Positions 27,836 through 36,183 are shown, counted from the stretch's first letter. The stretch is 52,229 nt of DNA from Dokdonella sp. (GCA_019634795.1 JAHCAR010000019.1:1-52229), one strand, 5' to 3'. The notes: a model not told the origin generated them from the letters alone. A program made the numbers and translations.

Positions 27836-29280
27836 GGCGGATGAGCTCGGTAGTGCCGGGCGACGAGGACGGCGACCGCGCACGAGGCGATGCGCGTGTC
27901 GCCCGAGTCGGCACGGCTGGTCAGGATGATCGGCACGCGTGCGCCGAGGACGATGCCGGCGCTGGCCGCGCCGCCGAGGAATTCGAGCTGCTTGGCCATC
28001 ATGTTGCCGCTCTCGAGATCGGGCACGACGAGGATGTCGGCCTGCCCGGCGACCGGCGAGACGATGCCCTTGATGCGCGCCGCGGCGATCGAGATCGCGT
28101 TGTCCATGGCCAGCGGGCCGTCGAGGATGGCGCCGGTGATCTGGCCGCGGTCGGCCATCTTGCACAGGGCCGCCGCATCGAGCGTCGCCGGCATGCGCGG
28201 ATTGACCGTCTCGATGGCGGCGAGGATCGCCACGCGCGGTTCGTGAACGCCGATGATGCGGGCCAGGTCGATCGCGTTGCGCACGATGTCGGCCTTGGCA
28301 TCGAGGTCGGGGGCGATGTTGATCGCCGCGTCGGTGATGATGAACGGGCGTGGATAGCCTGGGGTCTGCATCAGATAGCAGTGGGAGAATCGCCGCGCCG
28401 TGCGCAGGCCGAGCTCGCGGTCCAGCGCCGCGCCGATGAACTCGTCGGTGTGCAGGCTGCCCTTCATCAGCGCATCGACCTTGCCGGCCCGGGCCAGTTC
28501 GACCGCGCGTGCCGCAGCGGCGTGGCTGTGCCCGACCTCCTCGATCTCGACGTCGTCGAGATCGAGCCCGGCGGTCTTGGCGACCGCCTCGAGCCGCGCC
28601 CGCGGCCCGACCAGCATCGGCACGATCAGGTTTGCATCGCGCGCCTCGAGCGCCGCCGACAGCGATGCCTCGTCGCAGGGATGGACCACCGCGCAACGCA
28701 CGGCCGGCAGGTCGTGCACCGCATCGAGCAGGCGGCGCACGCCATCGCCATCACTCAGGCGCACGTCGGGCAGGGTCGCGCGCCGGCGCACGATCTTTTC
28801 TTCCGGAGCGATCACGCGGGCCTCGCCGGCGATCACTTCGCGGCCGTCCTGGTTGATGCAGTGGCAGGCCAGGGCGAGCTCGCGGGTGGCCTCGTCGCGC
28901 GCGGTCACTTCGACCGAGATCTTCAGGGTGTCGCCGACCCGGACCGGGGCGAGGAAGCGCAGGGTCTGGCCGAGATAGATCGTGCCGGGCCCGGGCAGGC
29001 GGGTGCCGAGCAGGGCCGAGATCAGCGCACCACCCCACATGCCGTGGGCAATGACGCCATGGAATCGCGTCGACGAGGCGAATTCGGCATCGACATGCTG
29101 CGGATTGTCGTCGCCGGAAATGACCGCGAACAATTGCACGTCGCTGGCGGTCAGGCAACGTTCGATGCAGGCGCGATCGCCGATCGCGATCTCGGCGAAG
29201 GTGCGGTTGCGCACGTAGCGCAGGTCATCCTCGGGAAAGCGGTCTTCGACCGGCACGGGGGCCTCCGGCTTGTTGGTCAT
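27832..29280 (-). CDS. pta: Bifunctional MaoC-like enoyl-CoA hydratase/phosphate acetyltransferase
   Basis: A 482-residue fusion. Residues ~20-150 are a MaoC/hot-dog domain (FAVISGDDNPQHVDAEFASS, HGMWGGALISALLGTRLPGPG) with the hydratase D/H pair in SGDDNPxH. Residues ~165-480 are a Pta/PtaB-type domain (VVHPCDEASLSAALEARDAN, DALMKGSLHTDEF, FIITDAAINIAPDL, DGPLAMDNAISIAAA, DLESGNMMAKQLEFLGGA). The second domain converts acetyl-CoA or butyryl-CoA to acyl phosphate for AckA. Fusions of this order are known in proteobacteria, often beside ackA and usp genes. Only this short form of Pta is present in the window. The ATG at 29280 is the first sensible start. Confidence 0.92.
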   Translation of the reverse strand: MTNKPEAPVPVEDRFPEDDLRYVRNRTFAEIAIGDRACIERCLTASDVQLFAVISGDDNPQHVDAEFASSTRFHGVIAHGMWGGALISALLGTRLPGPGTIYLGQTLRFLAPVRVGDTLKISVEVTARDEATRELALACHCINQDGREVIAGEARVIAPEEKIVRRRATLPDVRLSDGDGVRRLLDAVHDLPAVRCAVVHPCDEASLSAALEARDANLIVPMLVGPRARLEAVAKTAGLDLDDVEIEEVGHSHAAAARAVELARAGKVDALMKGSLHTDEFIGAALDRELGLRTARRFSHCYLMQTPGYPRPFIITDAAINIAPDLDAKADIVRNAIDLARIIGVHEPRVAILAAIETVNPRMPATLDAAALCKMADRGQITGAILDGPLAMDNAISIAAARIKGIVSPVAGQADILVVPDLESGNMMAKQLEFLGGAASAGIVLGARVPIILTSRADSGDTRIASCAVAVLVARHYRAHPP

Positions 29281-29392
29281 GGCGCGCGCATCTCCATGGG
29301 CCCGATCCTCGCCTCAATGCAGTCCGGCGTCCAGCGCGCGGAGGCCGAGCCGATGGCGCCAGGCGACTCGCTACGGGCCGACCCGCGCGGCC

Positions 29393-30220
29393 TCAATGGC
29401 ACAACAGCACCGGCAGCGTGGCGTGCTGGAGTACGTGGCGCGTCGCGCCGCCGACGATCCATTCGCTGAAGCGGCCGCGACCGTACATGCCCATGATCAG
29501 CAGGTCGGCCGACAGCGCCGCGCATTCGGCAAGCAGGCGCACACCGGCTTCGTCGCTGTCGGCGCTGAATGCGCGGCTCTCGAAGGCGATGCCGTGGCGG
29601 GAAAGGTAGGCGTCTAGATCGAGCGGCGGTTTCCAGGCGACCTCGCGCGCGGCCCGCCGCTGTTCGCCTTCGAGCACGACGACGCGCCTGGCCTGCTTGA
29701 GCAATGGCAGTGCGGCGCGCAGCGCGCGGGTGGCCTCGGCCGATCCGTTCCAGGCGAACACGAGCGTGTCCAGTTGCACCGTTTCGACCGGCCCGGCCGG
29801 GACCATGATCGCCGGCAGCGCAGTGGCGAAGATCAGGCTGGCGATGTCGCTTGCCGACCCCCACGGGTATTCCGGATCGTGACCGAGCACGAACAGATCG
29901 TGCCACAGGGCGATATCCGCCATGGCTTCCGGCAGGTAGTCCTCGGCGACATGCCAGGCGGCATTGGTGACGCCGATCGAATGCGCCCAGGAGACGAATC
30001 CGTCGCCGCTCTGGCGCGCTTCGGCGGCGATCGCCTCGGCATTGGCGAGCACGGTCGAAACGAGGTCGGGCGTGCTGAAGCGCGGGATCGCCTGCAGCAG
30101 CGAGGGATAGACATAGGTGCCGGTGACTGCGGCACCGATCCGGGCCGCGAGCCGGACGCCGAATTCGACGCTGCTGGTCCGGCTGCGGCATTGGCAGGTG
30201 TTGATCAGGATATTCTGCAT
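29393..30220 (-). CDS. Universal stress protein, tandem UspA type
   Basis: A 275-residue protein with two Usp-like halves. The first half (MQNILINTCQCRS to VPAGPVETV) is degenerate. The second half starts LDTLVFAWNGSAEATRALRA and ends with MGMYGRGRFSEWIVGGATRH, the G-x2-G-x9-G ATP-binding motif, and a VLLCH C-terminus. Such proteins help survival under oxygen or nutrient limitation. It is 112 bp downstream of nothing on its own strand but directly upstream of pta/ackA. An FNR-like box lies 64 bp ahead of its ATG, so the usp-pta-ackA genes may be switched on together without oxygen. Confidence 0.88.
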   Translation of the reverse strand: MQNILINTCQCRSRTSSVEFGVRLAARIGAAVTGTYVYPSLLQAIPRFSTPDLVSTVLANAEAIAAEARQSGDGFVSWAHSIGVTNAAWHVAEDYLPEAMADIALWHDLFVLGHDPEYPWGSASDIASLIFATALPAIMVPAGPVETVQLDTLVFAWNGSAEATRALRAALPLLKQARRVVVLEGEQRRAAREVAWKPPLDLDAYLSRHGIAFESRAFSADSDEAGVRLLAECAALSADLLIMGMYGRGRFSEWIVGGATRHVLQHATLPVLLCH

Positions 30221-30283
30221 GGGACGCTTCCCGAGAAGTGAAACCGACTGACCACAGGCTACGGCCGGGTCGCCGCCGCTCGC

Positions 30284-30297
30284 CTGATCCAGATCAA
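30284..30297 (-). promoter_or_regulatory. FNR-type box upstream of usp
   Basis: Reads TTGATCTGGATCAG on the minus strand, one base from the FNR/ANR consensus TTGAT-N4-ATCAA. It lies 64 bp before the usp start, suitable for activation at about -41.5 of a promoter. Confidence 0.65.
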
Positions 30298-30339
30298 CTT
30301 CGGACAGGTTCGCATGAACCCGAAGCACAAGCCCGCTGG

Positions 30340-30353
30340 ATGATCCAGATCAA
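30340..30353 (+). promoter_or_regulatory. FNR-type box upstream of GNAT gene
   Basis: Reads ATGATCCAGATCAA, one base from TTGAT-N4-ATCAA, and lies 57 bp before the GNAT ATG. With the box at 30284 it gives each of the two divergent genes its own site. Confidence 0.65.
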
Positions 30354-30409
30354 TACGGCGGCCGTGCGCGGCGCGGAAAATGGCGACATCTTGCCAATGG
30401 AGGCACACC

Positions 30410-30970
30410 ATGAGCCGTACCGAAGCCGCCACACCCACCGCTCGCGACAGCGTCGAGCCCTACTGCTGGCGCGAAACCCTCGACAACGGGACCGTCGTCA
30501 CGATCCGCGCGATCCGCAAGGAAGATGGCCCGCTGGAACGCGACTTCATCACCGGGCTCTCGCCGGAGACGCGGCGCATGCGCTTTCTTGGCCAGATCGG
30601 CGAACCGAGCGATGCCTTGATCAAGAGCCTTACCGATCTCGATTTCAGCCACGACATGGCCCTGATCGCGACCGTCGAGCAACGCGGCCGGCCGGTCGAA
30701 GTTGGCGTCAGTCGCTATGCGACCGGCGACGATCGCAGCGTCGGCGAATGCGCGATTGTGGTTGCCGACGACTGGCAGCATCGCGGCATCGGCACCTTGC
30801 TGATGCAGCGACTGATCGAGGTCGCCCGCGGCCGCGGCATGAAGCGCCTGTTCTCGATCGATGACGCGGAAAATGCCCAGATGCGCGAGCTCGCCGAGCA
30901 CCTCGGCATCAAGCGCCACTTCGATCCGGGCAATCCGCATGAGGTCGTGCACAGTCTCGACCTCGACTGA
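30410..30970 (+). CDS. GNAT-family N-acetyltransferase
   Basis: A 186-residue acetyltransferase. The fold shows TVVTIRAIRKEDGPLERDF (beta1/alpha1), the central strand ECAIVVADDWQHRGIGTLLM with the acetyl-CoA loop Q-x-x-G-I-G, and LIEVARGRGMKRLFSIDD. Small stand-alone GNATs next to usp and pta genes are the C-terminal-domain type of the Pat lysine acetyltransferases, so protein acetylation (for example of acyl-CoA synthetases) is possible but unproven. A TGGAGG site precedes the ATG at 30410. An FNR-like box at -57 suggests low-oxygen control. Confidence 0.85.
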   Translation: MSRTEAATPTARDSVEPYCWRETLDNGTVVTIRAIRKEDGPLERDFITGLSPETRRMRFLGQIGEPSDALIKSLTDLDFSHDMALIATVEQRGRPVEVGVSRYATGDDRSVGECAIVVADDWQHRGIGTLLMQRLIEVARGRGMKRLFSIDDAENAQMRELAEHLGIKRHFDPGNPHEVVHSLDLD

Positions 30971-30993
30971 GCGTCCGGCAAGAGGCTCCCGAG

Positions 30994-31277
30994 GGAGGCT
31001 CTGAACAAGTGGCACAACCGTCACGACGCCTGCCTGCGTGCAGATCGCGGCGCGCCGACGAAGACAGACTGGCCGTCTTTCGAGTCGGCGCAACAAAGAG
31101 CTGCGCGCAGGCAGGCGTCGCCCAAGCGATTGATTCAATGGAACACGGGTGGCGTCCAGAAGGTCCGCCACAGGCACCACGCGGCTGGTCAAGGCAACCA
31201 GCCTTCACGTCGCCGCACAGCACCTGTGGCGAGCCTTCTGAACGTCATGACGATTGCGCCACTTGTTCAGAGCCTCC
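30994..31277. mobile_element. 284-bp palindromic MITE-like element, copy B (inverted)
   Basis: Same length and plan as copy A at 2977-3260, but in opposite orientation. Its ends are GGAGGCTCTGAACAAGTGGC and the reverse complement. It differs from copy A at three terminal positions (G to C, T to A, A to G), each changed at both ends so that pairing is kept. Right flank is CTAG (31278-31281); left flank is CGAG (30990-30993), a one-base variant of the duplicated target. No ORF inside has protein character. Confidence 0.85.
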
Positions 31278-31281
31278 CTAG

Positions 31282-31439
31282 TGTGGTGTCCCACAAATAC
31301 CATCAAATAATTCCGGCGTCTTTCACGGCGATACTGCGTTGCTCGTCGTCGCCATAGTGCCCACTATGACTCCTCCTCGCGCCTTGTCTCGCCATGAAAT
31401 CCATCCGGAATTTCTTCGCGTTATTTGCGGGACACCACA
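31282..31439. mobile_element. 158-bp palindromic element of a second family
   Basis: Begins TGTGGTGTCCCACAAATA and ends TATTTGCGGGACACCACA, with CTAG on both sides (31278-31281 and 31440-31443). The inverted repeats extend imperfectly to about 40 bp, ending AATTCCGG / CCGGAATT. No transposase is present. It abuts copy B of the 284-bp element and shares its CTAG. It falls in the upstream part of the frame of the following glycosyltransferase, so an ATG at 31394 inside it should not be used as that gene's start. Confidence 0.75.
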
Positions 31440-31522
31440 CTAGCGGTCGCGAACGCCTGAAACATTTCTCCGGCACCCTCCTGCGGCCGCAATGTGCGGT
31501 CCGGGCGAGGGTGAGGCGTGCA

Positions 31523-32749
31523 GTGAAGATCCTGATGCTGTCGGATGTCTACTTTCCGCGCGTGAACGGAGTGTCGACTTCGATCCGTACGTTCTGCCGC
31601 GAACTCGTCGCGGCGGGACATGAGGTCGCGATCGTCGCGCCGGACTACGGCGGCAGCGCCGGGACGGACGAATTCGAGGTCGTTCGCCTGCCCTCGCGGC
31701 GCATCGCCTTCGATCCCGAGGACCGCCTGATCAAGGCCGGTGCCCTGCGCGCCGTGCTGCCGCGACTGGCCGCACGGCACTGGGACGTGATCCATATCCA
31801 CACCCCGTTCCGCGCCCATCAGCTCGGCGTGCGCCTGGCGCGCCTGAGTGGGCGACCGACCCTCGAGAGCTACCACACCTATTTCGAACAGTACGTGGCC
31901 AACTACCTGCCCTGGGTGCCGAACCGGATCGGACGCTACGCCGTGCGCGGCTTCTCGCGACGACTCTGCGGCCAGGTCAACCACCTGCTCGTGCCTTCGC
32001 AACAGATGGCCGAGGTACTCGACGGCTACGGCATCAAGACACCTTCGACGGTCCTGCCGACCGGGATCCGTCTCGAGGAATTCGAGGGCGGCGACGGCGC
32101 CCGCTTCCGCCGCGAGCACGGCATCGGCGACGACGTACCGGTGCTGCTCACGGTCGGGCGCCTGGCCATCGAGAAGAACGTCGCTTTTCTGCTCGAAGTG
32201 CTGACCCGGCTGGTTCCGGAGTTTCCGCGCCTGCAGTTCGTGATCGCCGGCGAGGGACCCGATGCCGGCCGTCTGGCCGACCTCGTCGCGGCGCGCGGCC
32301 TGTCCGCCAATGTGCGTTTCGTCGGCAACCTCGATCGTCGCGCCGGCCTGCTCGATTGCTACCGCGCCGCGGATCTGTTCGTCTTCGCCTCGAGCACCGA
32401 AACCCAGGGACTGGTCCTGATCGAAGCCATGGCGCTCGGCCTGCCGATCGTTTCGACCGCCGTGATGGGCAGCGCGACGGTGCTGGCCGAGGCGCGCTGC
32501 GCCCGCATCAGCGCCGAGGATGTCGACGCATTCGCCGGCCATGTCGGAACGCTGCTGCGCAATGCGGATGAGCGCCGGGCCCTGGCCGCAGCCGGCCCCG
32601 CTGATGCCCGCGCCTGGAGCGCGCCGGCCCTCATGCAAAAGGCCGAGGCACTCTACCGACGCCTCGCCGATCAGGCTGGAGGTGCCGCCGAAACGGACCT
32701 GGCAGGACCCGGCCCGCGCGCCGCGGAATTGCGCCGGGACAGTCGCTGA
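31523..32749 (+). CDS. Glycosyltransferase family 4, mannosyl/glucosyl-lipid type
   Basis: A 408-residue GT-B enzyme. It opens with KILMLSDVYFPRVNGVSTSI, the acceptor domain of the GT4 group that glycosylates lipids such as diacylglycerol or PI analogues. HIHTPFRAHQLG and SYHTYFEQYV contribute the acceptor pocket. The donor half has LTVGRLAIEKNVAFLL, AGEGPDAGRL and ASSTETQGLVLIEAMALGLP (E-x7-E). The best start is GTG at 31523 (VKILMLSD); the frame runs upstream through the palindromic element. It stands before hemN in the same direction. Glycolipid synthesis is the likely role, with substrate unknown. Confidence 0.87.
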   Translation: MKILMLSDVYFPRVNGVSTSIRTFCRELVAAGHEVAIVAPDYGGSAGTDEFEVVRLPSRRIAFDPEDRLIKAGALRAVLPRLAARHWDVIHIHTPFRAHQLGVRLARLSGRPTLESYHTYFEQYVANYLPWVPNRIGRYAVRGFSRRLCGQVNHLLVPSQQMAEVLDGYGIKTPSTVLPTGIRLEEFEGGDGARFRREHGIGDDVPVLLTVGRLAIEKNVAFLLEVLTRLVPEFPRLQFVIAGEGPDAGRLADLVAARGLSANVRFVGNLDRRAGLLDCYRAADLFVFASSTETQGLVLIEAMALGLPIVSTAVMGSATVLAEARCARISAEDVDAFAGHVGTLLRNADERRALAAAGPADARAWSAPALMQKAEALYRRLADQAGGAAETDLAGPGPRAAELRRDSR

Positions 32750-32780
32750 CGTCAGGTTGGAGTCACCGATTGCCGGCCCG

Positions 32781-32794
32781 TTGACGTGGATCAA
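32781..32794 (+). promoter_or_regulatory. FNR-type box upstream of hemN
   Basis: TTGACGTGGATCAA, a full match to the TTGAY-N4-ATCAA form, 35 bp before the hemN ATG. It supports oxygen-dependent control of anaerobic haem synthesis. Confidence 0.75.
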
Positions 32795-32828
32795 GACGGG
32801 CAAGGCCGTCACGCGGCACGATGCGCCC

Positions 32829-34265
32829 ATGGCTGCCCAGACTCTCATCCATCCCCAGCTCGCCCGCGCACCGGTGTTCGACGCCGAACTGATCGCGCGC
32901 TACGACATCAACGGCCCGCGCTACACCTCGTACCCGACCGCGCCACATTTCCATGAGCGCTTTTCCGAAGACGACCTGCGTAGCATCGCGCACGCCTCGA
33001 ACGAGGACCCGATTCCGCGCGCGCTCTCGGTCTACGTGCATATCCCGTTCTGCCTGAGTCCGTGCTTCTACTGCGGCTGCACGCGCATCATCACGCGCGA
33101 TCGCAGCCGCGCGGACGGCTATCTCGAGCATCTGCTGCGCGAGATCGAGATGACCGCGCCGATGTTCGACGCCGATCGTCCGGTCAACCAGCTGCATCTC
33201 GGCGGCGGCACGCCGAACTTCCTCGATGCCACGCAGATGCAGCGCCTGCTCGAAGGCCTGAAGAAGGGCTTCACGCTGTCCGATGCGCCGGATCGCGAGT
33301 TCGGCATCGAGGTCGATCCGCGCTACTGCGATGCGGACACCGTGCGCATGCTGGCCGAGGTCGGCTTCAACCGCATTTCGCTCGGCATCCAGGATTTCGA
33401 CATCGACGTGCAGCGCGCGGTCAACCGCGTGCAGAGCGTCGAGCAGACGGCTGCGGTGATCGAGGCGGCCCGCAAGTACGGCTTCCGCTCGGTCAGCGTC
33501 GACCTGATCCACGGCCTGCCGAAGCAGACCACGCAGAAATTCGCGAAGACGCTCGAGCAGGTGATCGCCTTGCATCCGGATCGCGTCGCGACCTACTCGT
33601 ATGCGCACATGCCGGAACGCTTTCGTGCGCAGAACCAGATCAATGCAGCCGACCTGCCCGACGCGGCCACGCGCCTGGCCCTGATCGGGCAGACCACCGA
33701 CACGCTGATCCGGGCCGGCTATCGCTACATCGGACTCGACCATTTCGCCCTGCCCGAGGACGACCTGTCGCGGGCCCAGCGCCTCGGTACGATGCAGCGC
33801 AACTTCCAGGGCTACTCGACGCATGGCGACTGCGACCTGATCGGCCTCGGCATGAGTTCGATCGGTCACGTCGGGCGCAGCTTCCACCAGAATGCGCGCA
33901 GCCTCCAGGAATACTACGCGGCGATCGACGACGGTCATCTGCCGGTCAGGCGCGGCATGTTCCTGAGCGATGACGACCTGGTCCGCGCCGACGTCATCCA
34001 GCAGCTCATGTGCCATGGCGATCTCGACATGCAGGCCTTCGAGCAGCGTTACGGGGTGGCCTTCCGCGAATACTTCGCCGCTGAAATGCTGCGCCTCGCC
34101 GACCTGCAGAAGGACGGCCTGATCGACATCCTTCCGCACGGCCTGCAGGTGACCTCCCGCGGCCGCTTCCTGCTGCGCATCATCGCCATGTGCTTCGATG
34201 CCTACCTCGGCAACGGCAGTGCAGAGGGCGGGGCCAAGGCGCCGACCTACTCGAAAGCCCTGTAG
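32829..34265 (+). CDS. hemN: Oxygen-independent coproporphyrinogen III oxidase
   Basis: A 478-residue radical-SAM enzyme that oxidatively decarboxylates coproporphyrinogen III to protoporphyrinogen IX without O2. The SAM-cluster motif is HIPFCLSPCFYCGC (Cys75, Cys79, Cys82, with the extra Cys84 of HemN). Also seen are LHLGGGTPNFL, the GEEE-like EIDPRYC region, GLDHFALPEDDL and the C-terminal HemN domain (QQLMCHGDLD). The length matches true HemN, not the shorter HemW. It supplies haem for the cbb3 oxidase, nitrite and NO reductase genes downstream. The ATG at 32829 lies 35 bp after the FNR-type box. Confidence 0.95.
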   Translation: MAAQTLIHPQLARAPVFDAELIARYDINGPRYTSYPTAPHFHERFSEDDLRSIAHASNEDPIPRALSVYVHIPFCLSPCFYCGCTRIITRDRSRADGYLEHLLREIEMTAPMFDADRPVNQLHLGGGTPNFLDATQMQRLLEGLKKGFTLSDAPDREFGIEVDPRYCDADTVRMLAEVGFNRISLGIQDFDIDVQRAVNRVQSVEQTAAVIEAARKYGFRSVSVDLIHGLPKQTTQKFAKTLEQVIALHPDRVATYSYAHMPERFRAQNQINAADLPDAATRLALIGQTTDTLIRAGYRYIGLDHFALPEDDLSRAQRLGTMQRNFQGYSTHGDCDLIGLGMSSIGHVGRSFHQNARSLQEYYAAIDDGHLPVRRGMFLSDDDLVRADVIQQLMCHGDLDMQAFEQRYGVAFREYFAAEMLRLADLQKDGLIDILPHGLQVTSRGRFLLRIIAMCFDAYLGNGSAEGGAKAPTYSKAL

Positions 34266-34370
34266 CCTCCAGGGGCAGAAGAGCCGGGAGCCGGACCGCC
34301 AAAACAGTGCCGGAAATACCGGCTGGCCCACACGACGCGATGGCTGCCGGCATGCGACAATGTGGCGGCC

Positions 34371-35111
34371 ATGTCGAGTCCGAGTCCGATCGTCAATCTG
34401 CGCGAACTGCGCCAGTCCTGCGCCGACTGCGCATTGAGCCAGCTGTGCCTGCCGGCATCGATCGGCGGCGACGACCTCGAGCGTCTCGACCATGTGGTCA
34501 AGCAGCGCGTGCCGCTTGAACGCGGCGACATGGTTTTCCACGAGGGCGCCCATCATCCGGCCCTGTACATCGTGCGCTCGGGCTCGCTGAAGACCTATAC
34601 GACGCTGCCCGAGGGCGACGTGCAGATCCTCGGCTTCCATATCGCCGGCGAACTGGTCGGGCTCGATGGCCTGGCCGGCAGCGGCTTTCGCTCTTCGGCC
34701 GAAGCGCTCGAGCGTTCGAGCCTGTGCGAGGTGCCGTTCGAGGCCTTGAGCACGGTCGCGGCCAAGGTGCCGGGGCTGCAGCATCAGCTGTTCCGCGTCA
34801 TGAGCCGCGAGTTCGGTCGCGAACAGCTGCACCCGGTCATGATGGGACGCAAGCAGGCGATGTCGCGCCTGGCGATTTTCCTGCGCAGTCTTTCCGAGCG
34901 CCTGCAAGGGCTCGGCCACGACCCCTACCAGCTCACTCTGAGCATGTCGCGCCAGGAACTGGCCAACTATCTCGGTTTGGTCATCGAAACGGTCAGCCGC
35001 CTGTTTTCGCGCATGCAGACGCTCGGCGTGCTCAAGGTCGATCGCCGCTACGTCCGCATCCTCGATCCCGCCGCCCTGGCCACGCTGGCCGAGAAGCCCG
35101 ACGAAGATTAG
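34371..35111 (+). CDS. fnr: FNR-family oxygen-sensing regulator
   Basis: A 246-residue CRP/FNR regulator. The cluster ligands are present: Cys17, Cys20 and Cys26 (SCADCALSQLC) and Cys119 (SSLCEVPF), the layout for an O2-labile [4Fe-4S] cluster. The sensor barrel (GSLKTYTTLPEGDVQILGFH) is followed by the dimer helix and the helix-turn-helix MSRQELANYLGLVIETVSRL. The ETVSR recognition helix matches E. coli FNR ETISR, so it should bind TTGAT-N4-ATCAA sites. Start ATG at 34371; a GTG at 34362 would add MAA. It follows hemN by 105 bp. The best name is FNR/ANR-type; direct targets are inferred from the boxes. Confidence 0.93.
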   Translation: MSSPSPIVNLRELRQSCADCALSQLCLPASIGGDDLERLDHVVKQRVPLERGDMVFHEGAHHPALYIVRSGSLKTYTTLPEGDVQILGFHIAGELVGLDGLAGSGFRSSAEALERSSLCEVPFEALSTVAAKVPGLQHQLFRVMSREFGREQLHPVMMGRKQAMSRLAIFLRSLSERLQGLGHDPYQLTLSMSRQELANYLGLVIETVSRLFSRMQTLGVLKVDRRYVRILDPAALATLAEKPDED

Positions 35112-35171
35112 AGCCGCGGACCCACAATTCCCGCGCGGCGGCCACCGAAGCCCGCGCAAGCCACCACGCTT

Positions 35172-35247
35172 CCCGTAGGAGCGCCTTCAGGCGCGATGCC
35201 TTCGTCTCCCTTGCATGGAGCATCGCGCCTGAAGGCGCTCCTACGGG
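35172..35247. repeat. REP-type inverted repeat (BIME)
   Basis: CCCGTAGGAGCGCCTTCAGG at the left end pairs with its reverse complement at the right end (35228-35247), giving ~28-bp arms that continue through CGCGATGC around a ~20-bp loop. GTAG-beginning REPs of this type are known in Lysobacterales and Pseudomonas and may be moved by a RAYT transposase, which is not encoded here. It lies between convergent fnr and the TauE/SafE gene and could end transcription of both. Confidence 0.75.
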
Positions 35248-35296
35248 CCAATCATCAAGGCAACAATGTGACCCAGGGTCCGCCGCGCCCGAACAG

Positions 35297-36019
35297 TTAC
35301 GGCGCGCAATCGAACGGCAGCCAGCCGTGCAGCCACGGGGCGTGGCCGATCAGCAGCGGCGAGGCCAGGGTCAGGGCCGAACAGGCCAGCAGCACATAGC
35401 CGGCCGACTGGCGCAGACGCGGCTTCGAGGACAACTGCAGCAGGCGCGGTGCACCCCAGGAGGTCGCCAGCATCGCCGGCAGGGTGCCGAGTCCGAACGC
35501 AGCCATGACCGCAGCCGACTGCAGCGGCTGCGCACTGAGCGCGGCGACCAGCAGGATCGTGTAAACGAAACCGCAGGGCATCCAGCCCCAGACAGCGCCG
35601 AAGGCCATCGCGCGCGGCAGGCTGGTGACCGGCATCAGGCGCCGCCCGAGCGGGGCCAGTTTCGGCCACAGCTTCTTGCCCAGCGACGAACCGGGATCAC
35701 GCAACACGCCGAGCATGACCAGGGCGGCCAGCAGCAGGGCCGCGGCGCTGGCAAAGCGCAGGGTCAGGCGCACGCGCTCGATGTCGAGCAGGGCGATCAG
35801 GGCGCCGCCGATCGTGCCGATCAGCAGGCCGGCCAGGCTGTAGGAAAGGATTCGGCCGAGCTGGTAACCGAGCAGCAGTGAGCGGCGCGGCCGGCCCTGG
35901 TCGTCCTTCGCCGTGGCCACCCCGAGCGCCATCGAAATGCCGCCGCACATGAGCATGCAATGGCCGCTGGCCAGCAGCCCGAGCACGAGTGCGGCGAACA
36001 CGGTCAGCGAGCCGCTCAC
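35297..36019 (-). CDS. TauE/SafE-family membrane protein (COG2836 type)
   Basis: A 240-residue polytopic membrane protein with about six hydrophobic segments. It begins SLTVFAALVLGLLASGHCMLMCGGISMALG, with the H-x-CxxxCGG motif of the SafE-like group found at cbb3 loci, and includes FGAVWGWMPCGFVYTILL. Proteins of this group have been linked to copper or heavy-metal handling in oxidase assembly; sulfite export is only a family label. Its GTG start (36019) overlaps the ccoS stop (GTGA), so it is the last gene of the ccoGHIS operon. Confidence 0.8.
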   Translation of the reverse strand: MSGSLTVFAALVLGLLASGHCMLMCGGISMALGVATAKDDQGRPRRSLLLGYQLGRILSYSLAGLLIGTIGGALIALLDIERVRLTLRFASAAALLLAALVMLGVLRDPGSSLGKKLWPKLAPLGRRLMPVTSLPRAMAFGAVWGWMPCGFVYTILLVAALSAQPLQSAAVMAAFGLGTLPAMLATSWGAPRLLQLSSKPRLRQSAGYVLLACSALTLASPLLIGHAPWLHGWLPFDCAP

Positions 36020-36183
36020 GGCGCGTCCTCTTCGCTGACGGTCTCCGCATCCTCGCTGAGCGGCGTCAGCGCCGGCGTATCGAGATCGTCGAACTGGGCA
36101 TGGTTGACCGCCCAGAAGAAGGCCCAGACACCGACGCCGAGCAGGACCAGGCTGATCGGGATCAGCAGCAGGATGATGTTCAT
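36016..36183 (-). CDS. ccoS: cbb3 oxidase maturation protein CcoS
   Basis: A 55-residue protein with one membrane helix (IILLLIPISLVLLGVGVWAFFWAV) followed by NHAQFDDLDTPA, the conserved CcoS NxQFDDLdxP motif. It is needed for cofactor insertion in cbb3 oxidase in other bacteria. The start overlaps the ccoI stop and the stop overlaps the TauE/SafE start, showing tight coupling. Confidence 0.92.
   Translation of the reverse strand: MNIILLLIPISLVLLGVGVWAFFWAVNHAQFDDLDTPALTPLSEDAETVSEEDAP

Noticed and set aside
31394-31522. ATG-started N-terminal extension of the GT4 gene
   Set aside because: The ATG lies inside the 158-bp palindromic element; the family start VKILMLSD begins at 31523.
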